This document shows positions 5,563 through 7,131 of a DNA stretch of 7,131 nucleotides, one piece after another (the stretch's first letter is position 1; each line of letters opens with the position of its first letter). This DNA is from Chloroflexota bacterium (lineage in GTDB: Bacteria; Chloroflexota; Limnocylindria; Limnocylindrales; CSP1-4): positions 1 to 7,131 of the forward strand of contig VBHW01000069.1 in NCBI GenBank assembly GCA_005881055.1, read 5' to 3'. Position numbers and translations under genes: made by a program. Under the pieces are notes generated by a model. It was not told the origin of the DNA. It made no database searches and saw only the letters and a list, made by a program, of their open reading frames with translations.

Positions 5563-6377
5563 TCGATCGTCTCCTTCGTGGTCTCGATGGTCTGGCTCGG
5601 CCAGAAGCGAGCCTTCATGGCCTCGCCGTCGATTCCCTTCCGTGCGAGGGCGAGCCCCGCGAGCGCTGCCCACGTCCCGAGGCCGAGGGCAACGCCCAGC
5701 GCCGCGCCGGGACCGACCCCGAAGCGGACGGCGCTGAGCGCACCGACGATCGCGCCGAGGATCGCCCCGCCGATGAGCCCGCCGATCACGCCGCCGATGC
5801 CGCCCGAGCGGGCGCCCGGGAGCAGCCCGAGGAGCGCCCCGATCGCCGCGATGACGGCCGTCGCGATCGCGAGCGGTCGCACACCGGGCTCCACGTTCAG
5901 GCCCGACGAGTTTCCGACGCGCGTCCAGCCTTCGTTCGGGAGGGCGAGCGCGAGGACGGCCGCGAGGATGCCTCCGACGAGCACCGCCAGGATGAACGAA
6001 CGAGCGATGGCAGCGCCCGAGACGTCGAAGGCGAGGGCGACGCATGTGACCGCGATGGCGAGGCAGAGCTCCGTCCCGAGGAGGACGCCCCAGCCGATCG
6101 AACCGAACCACCACTCCCCGAGGAACAGGAGAAGGCCGACCGGCAGGAGGATGCCCAGGAAGAGGAAGAGCCCGGCGGCGACGCCGCCGAGGGCGGCAAC
6201 GCGCTTGACCTCATCGCCGATCTCGGAGAGCTCGGCACGTGCCAGTTCGACGTGCGCCTCGACCATCTTCCAGGCCGCGTCGATCGTTGCGGCGATCTGT
6301 TCGCGCAGCCCCGGAGGGTCGGAGCGTGGCTCGCTCCGGGCATTGGGCGGCGCGTCGGTCGTCCCGTCGGGGGGCAC
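5523..6377 (-). CDS. Holin-X-like (phage holin family) multi-span membrane protein
   Basis: Integral membrane protein of 284 residues. The first half fits the putative actinobacterial Holin-X / phage-holin superfamily III pattern. It has a disordered N-terminus, an amphipathic helix MVEAHVELARAEL (38-50), then hydrophobic spans at about 62-86 and 93-118. The second half adds spans near 126-146, 168-188, 193-216 and 221-246. It includes a glycine-zipper segment (191-213) and ends in a charged, Trp-containing tail (257-284). Family members I know are usually half this length with about two spans, so this is an extended form. Despite the name, chromosomal members are not shown to lyse cells and no phage genes flank it. 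GTG 6377 is the furthest in-frame start, but GGGAGG sits only 1 base before it. ATG 6266 has no better site and would cut the N-terminal helix. Confidence 0.8.
   Translation of the reverse strand: MPPDGTTDAPPNARSEPRSDPPGLREQIAATIDAAWKMVEAHVELARAELSEIGDEVKRVAALGGVAAGLFLFLGILLPVGLLLFLGEWWFGSIGWGVLLGTELCLAIAVTCVALAFDVSGAAIARSFILAVLVGGILAAVLALALPNEGWTRVGNSSGLNVEPGVRPLAIATAVIAAIGALLGLLPGARSGGIGGVIGGLIGGAILGAIVGALSAVRFGVGPGAALGVALGLGTWAALAGLALARKGIDGEAMKARFWPSQTIETTKETIEWVRERTPLGPRP
5571..5577 (-). promoter_or_regulatory. Ribosome binding site deciding the start of the 200-residue gene
   Basis: GAAGGAG on the - strand lies within the last codons of the holin-like gene and 8 bases before GTG 5562. 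It is the only strong Shine-Dalgarno match near the 5' end of the downstream gene and implies coupled translation of the pair. Part of the match could be coincidental, since it also encodes conserved-looking residues. Confidence 0.55.
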
Positions 6378-6390
6378 GCCTCCCGGCGGG

Positions 6391-6406
6391 CCGGGCCTCG
6401 GCCCGG
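6391..6406 (-). other. GC-rich hairpin upstream of the holin-like gene
   Basis: CCGGGCC (6391-6397) and GGCCCGG (6400-6406) are perfect 7-base inverted arms around TC, realistically a 6-bp stem with a 4-base loop. In the - strand transcript it would sit a few bases before GGGAGG and the GTG at 6377, where it could affect translation. In such GC-rich DNA a stem of this size can also arise by chance. There is no T-run, so it is not an intrinsic terminator. Confidence 0.3.
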
Positions 6407-6539
6407 GCTGCGGCGAAGGGTCGCGCGTCGGCGGATCGTCCAGGGTCGGGCTCCGATGGGCAGAGGCGTCGTCAGAGGCGTTGGTCGACGCGTCCGGGGA
6501 GCGTCGGCGGAAGCGTGGACAGCGGCGTCGGCTGGGCGA

Positions 6540-6593
6540 GCCCCGATCGGGTCAGATGGCGCCCCGCCGAGCGCGCCGGATCGGGGCCAGATG
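6540..6593. repeat. Short imperfect direct and inverted repeats in the gap between - strand genes
   Basis: GCCCCGATC (6540-6548) and GATCGGGGC (6579-6587) are perfect 9-base inverted arms 30 bases apart. In direct orientation, ATCGGGTCAGATG (6546-6558) recurs as ATCGGGGCCAGATG (6580-6593) with one substitution and one insertion. The repeats fall just downstream of the unrecognised right-end gene. They could be a regulatory site or a weak terminator, or chance. Confidence 0.35.
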
Positions 6594-6599
6594 ATACCA
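6591..6599 (-). promoter_or_regulatory. Candidate extended -10 element for the holin-like operon
   Basis: The - strand reads TGGTATCAT, an extended -10 form (TG, one base, TATCAT with five of six matches to TATAAT). No convincing -35 is present at normal spacing. It would give a leader of roughly 210 bases before GTG 6377. The rest of the 227-bp gap (6378-6604) holds the small repeats and hairpin listed separately and no supported gene. Confidence 0.3.
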
Positions 6600-6604
6600 G
6601 CGGA

Positions 6605-7131
6605 TCAGCCGGCGAGCCCGAACCCCTGGCCGTCGGCCCGGATGGGGTTCCGTCCGAGCATCTCCGCGGCGTCGAAGAACCCGTACGTCCGCCGGAACGC
6701 GGGACGGGTCGACGGACGGGCGCGGCCCGTGGCCGTCTGCCAGAGCTCGCGCTCCAGCTCGTCGATCCGCTCGGCGAGCTCGGCCGGTCCACGCGGTGCA
6801 GCGATGTCGGCGTACGAGCGGCGGCCCCCCGGGAAGCGTACGGCGCCCTCGGGCATGCGCGGCAGGAGGGCGAGCACGAGCCGGGCGTGCGCGAGCGCGG
6901 CCAGATGCCACGTCTCCGGCTCACGGATGGCCGGGACCCTGGGGTGCAGCCGTGCCTCGGCCGATGCCTCGGCGAACGCGGCCGTCCGATCGGCCGGCGT
7001 CGCGGCCACGACGCTCGTGTGGGCCGCCCGCACGGCGGCCGCGTGGCCGATGAGGTAGCTCAGCTCGGCGCGATCCGCGGTCTCCGCCCGGAGCCACATC
7101 CGGAACCCGTCCTGGATGCCCTCGAGGTGCG
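6605..7131 (-). CDS. Hypothetical protein, 5' end outside the window
   Basis: Not recognised. The frame is open from its TGA at 6605-6607 to the right edge, with 174 residues visible. An ATG at 7099 exists with only a weak GGACGGG upstream. The in-frame residues before it (HLEGIQDGFR) look like real coding sequence, so the gene probably starts beyond the window. The N-terminal visible half is Ala-rich and helical with several His and Arg residues. A charged helical segment ELAERIDELERELW follows in the middle, and the C-terminus is RTYGFFDAAEMLGRNP with a Gly-rich end. No signal peptide, membrane span or catalytic motif was identified in the visible part. It is separated from the holin-like gene by a 227-bp gap and need not belong to the same transcript. 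Confidence 0.6.
   Translation of the reverse strand, partial: HLEGIQDGFRMWLRAETADRAELSYLIGHAAAVRAAHTSVVAATPADRTAAFAEASAEARLHPRVPAIREPETWHLAALAHARLVLALLPRMPEGAVRFPGGRRSYADIAAPRGPAELAERIDELERELWQTATGRARPSTRPAFRRTYGFFDAAEMLGRNPIRADGQGFGLAG

Noticed and set aside
4960..6377. Prophage or lysis cassette suggested by the holin-like gene
   Set aside because: No endolysin, integrase, portal, tail or other phage gene is nearby, and holin-X relatives are common chromosomal genes. The annotation name is not evidence of phage origin.
5355..7058. A 567-codon + strand open frame opposite the holin-like genes
   Set aside because: The composition is low-complexity Arg/Asp/Glu/Pro, and it runs across three - strand genes and a gap. 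It is the antisense shadow of the real membrane-protein codons.

Overview
This is a very GC-rich, gene-dense bacterial window with short gaps, frequent GTG starts and many overlapping reading frames. The gene families present (DUF5996, a UBP-type zinc finger, a DinB/maleylpyruvate-isomerase-like protein, a YfeX-like DyP peroxidase and an actinobacterial-type holin-like membrane protein) fit a high-GC Chloroflexota or Actinomycetota genome. The sequence alone does not decide between them. No rRNA, tRNA, CRISPR array, insertion sequence or phage structural gene was seen.

Layout. At the left edge is the 3' part of a molybdate ABC-transporter permease gene (modB, + strand), with no modC after it. 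It converges on a tautomerase-family gene (- strand). An 85-bp intergenic region separates that gene from a divergently transcribed TetR-family regulator. This region carries four alternating half-sites forming two related palindromes 27 bp apart, placed over a candidate promoter for the tautomerase. It is the clearest regulatory structure in the window.

The TetR gene heads a tightly packed six-gene + strand unit: TetR, rhodanese-like protein, DinB/maleylpyruvate-isomerase-like protein, DUF5996 protein, UBP-type zinc-finger protein and DyP-type haem peroxidase. All junctions overlap except the last, which is 17 bp. I infer that they are cotranscribed. The mix of sulfur-transfer, thiol-transferase-like, tautomerase and peroxidase families suggests defence against electrophiles or oxidants, but no biochemical link is proven by the sequence.

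The right third is on the - strand. A 200-residue protein of unknown function ends in a four-base CTAG that also supplies the stop codon of the DyP gene. Its start lies inside the 3' end of a 284-residue multi-span membrane protein with a holin-X-like N-terminal half and a glycine-zipper segment. A gap of about 230 bp with small repeats and a weak promoter candidate follows. The window ends in an unrecognised gene that runs off the right edge.
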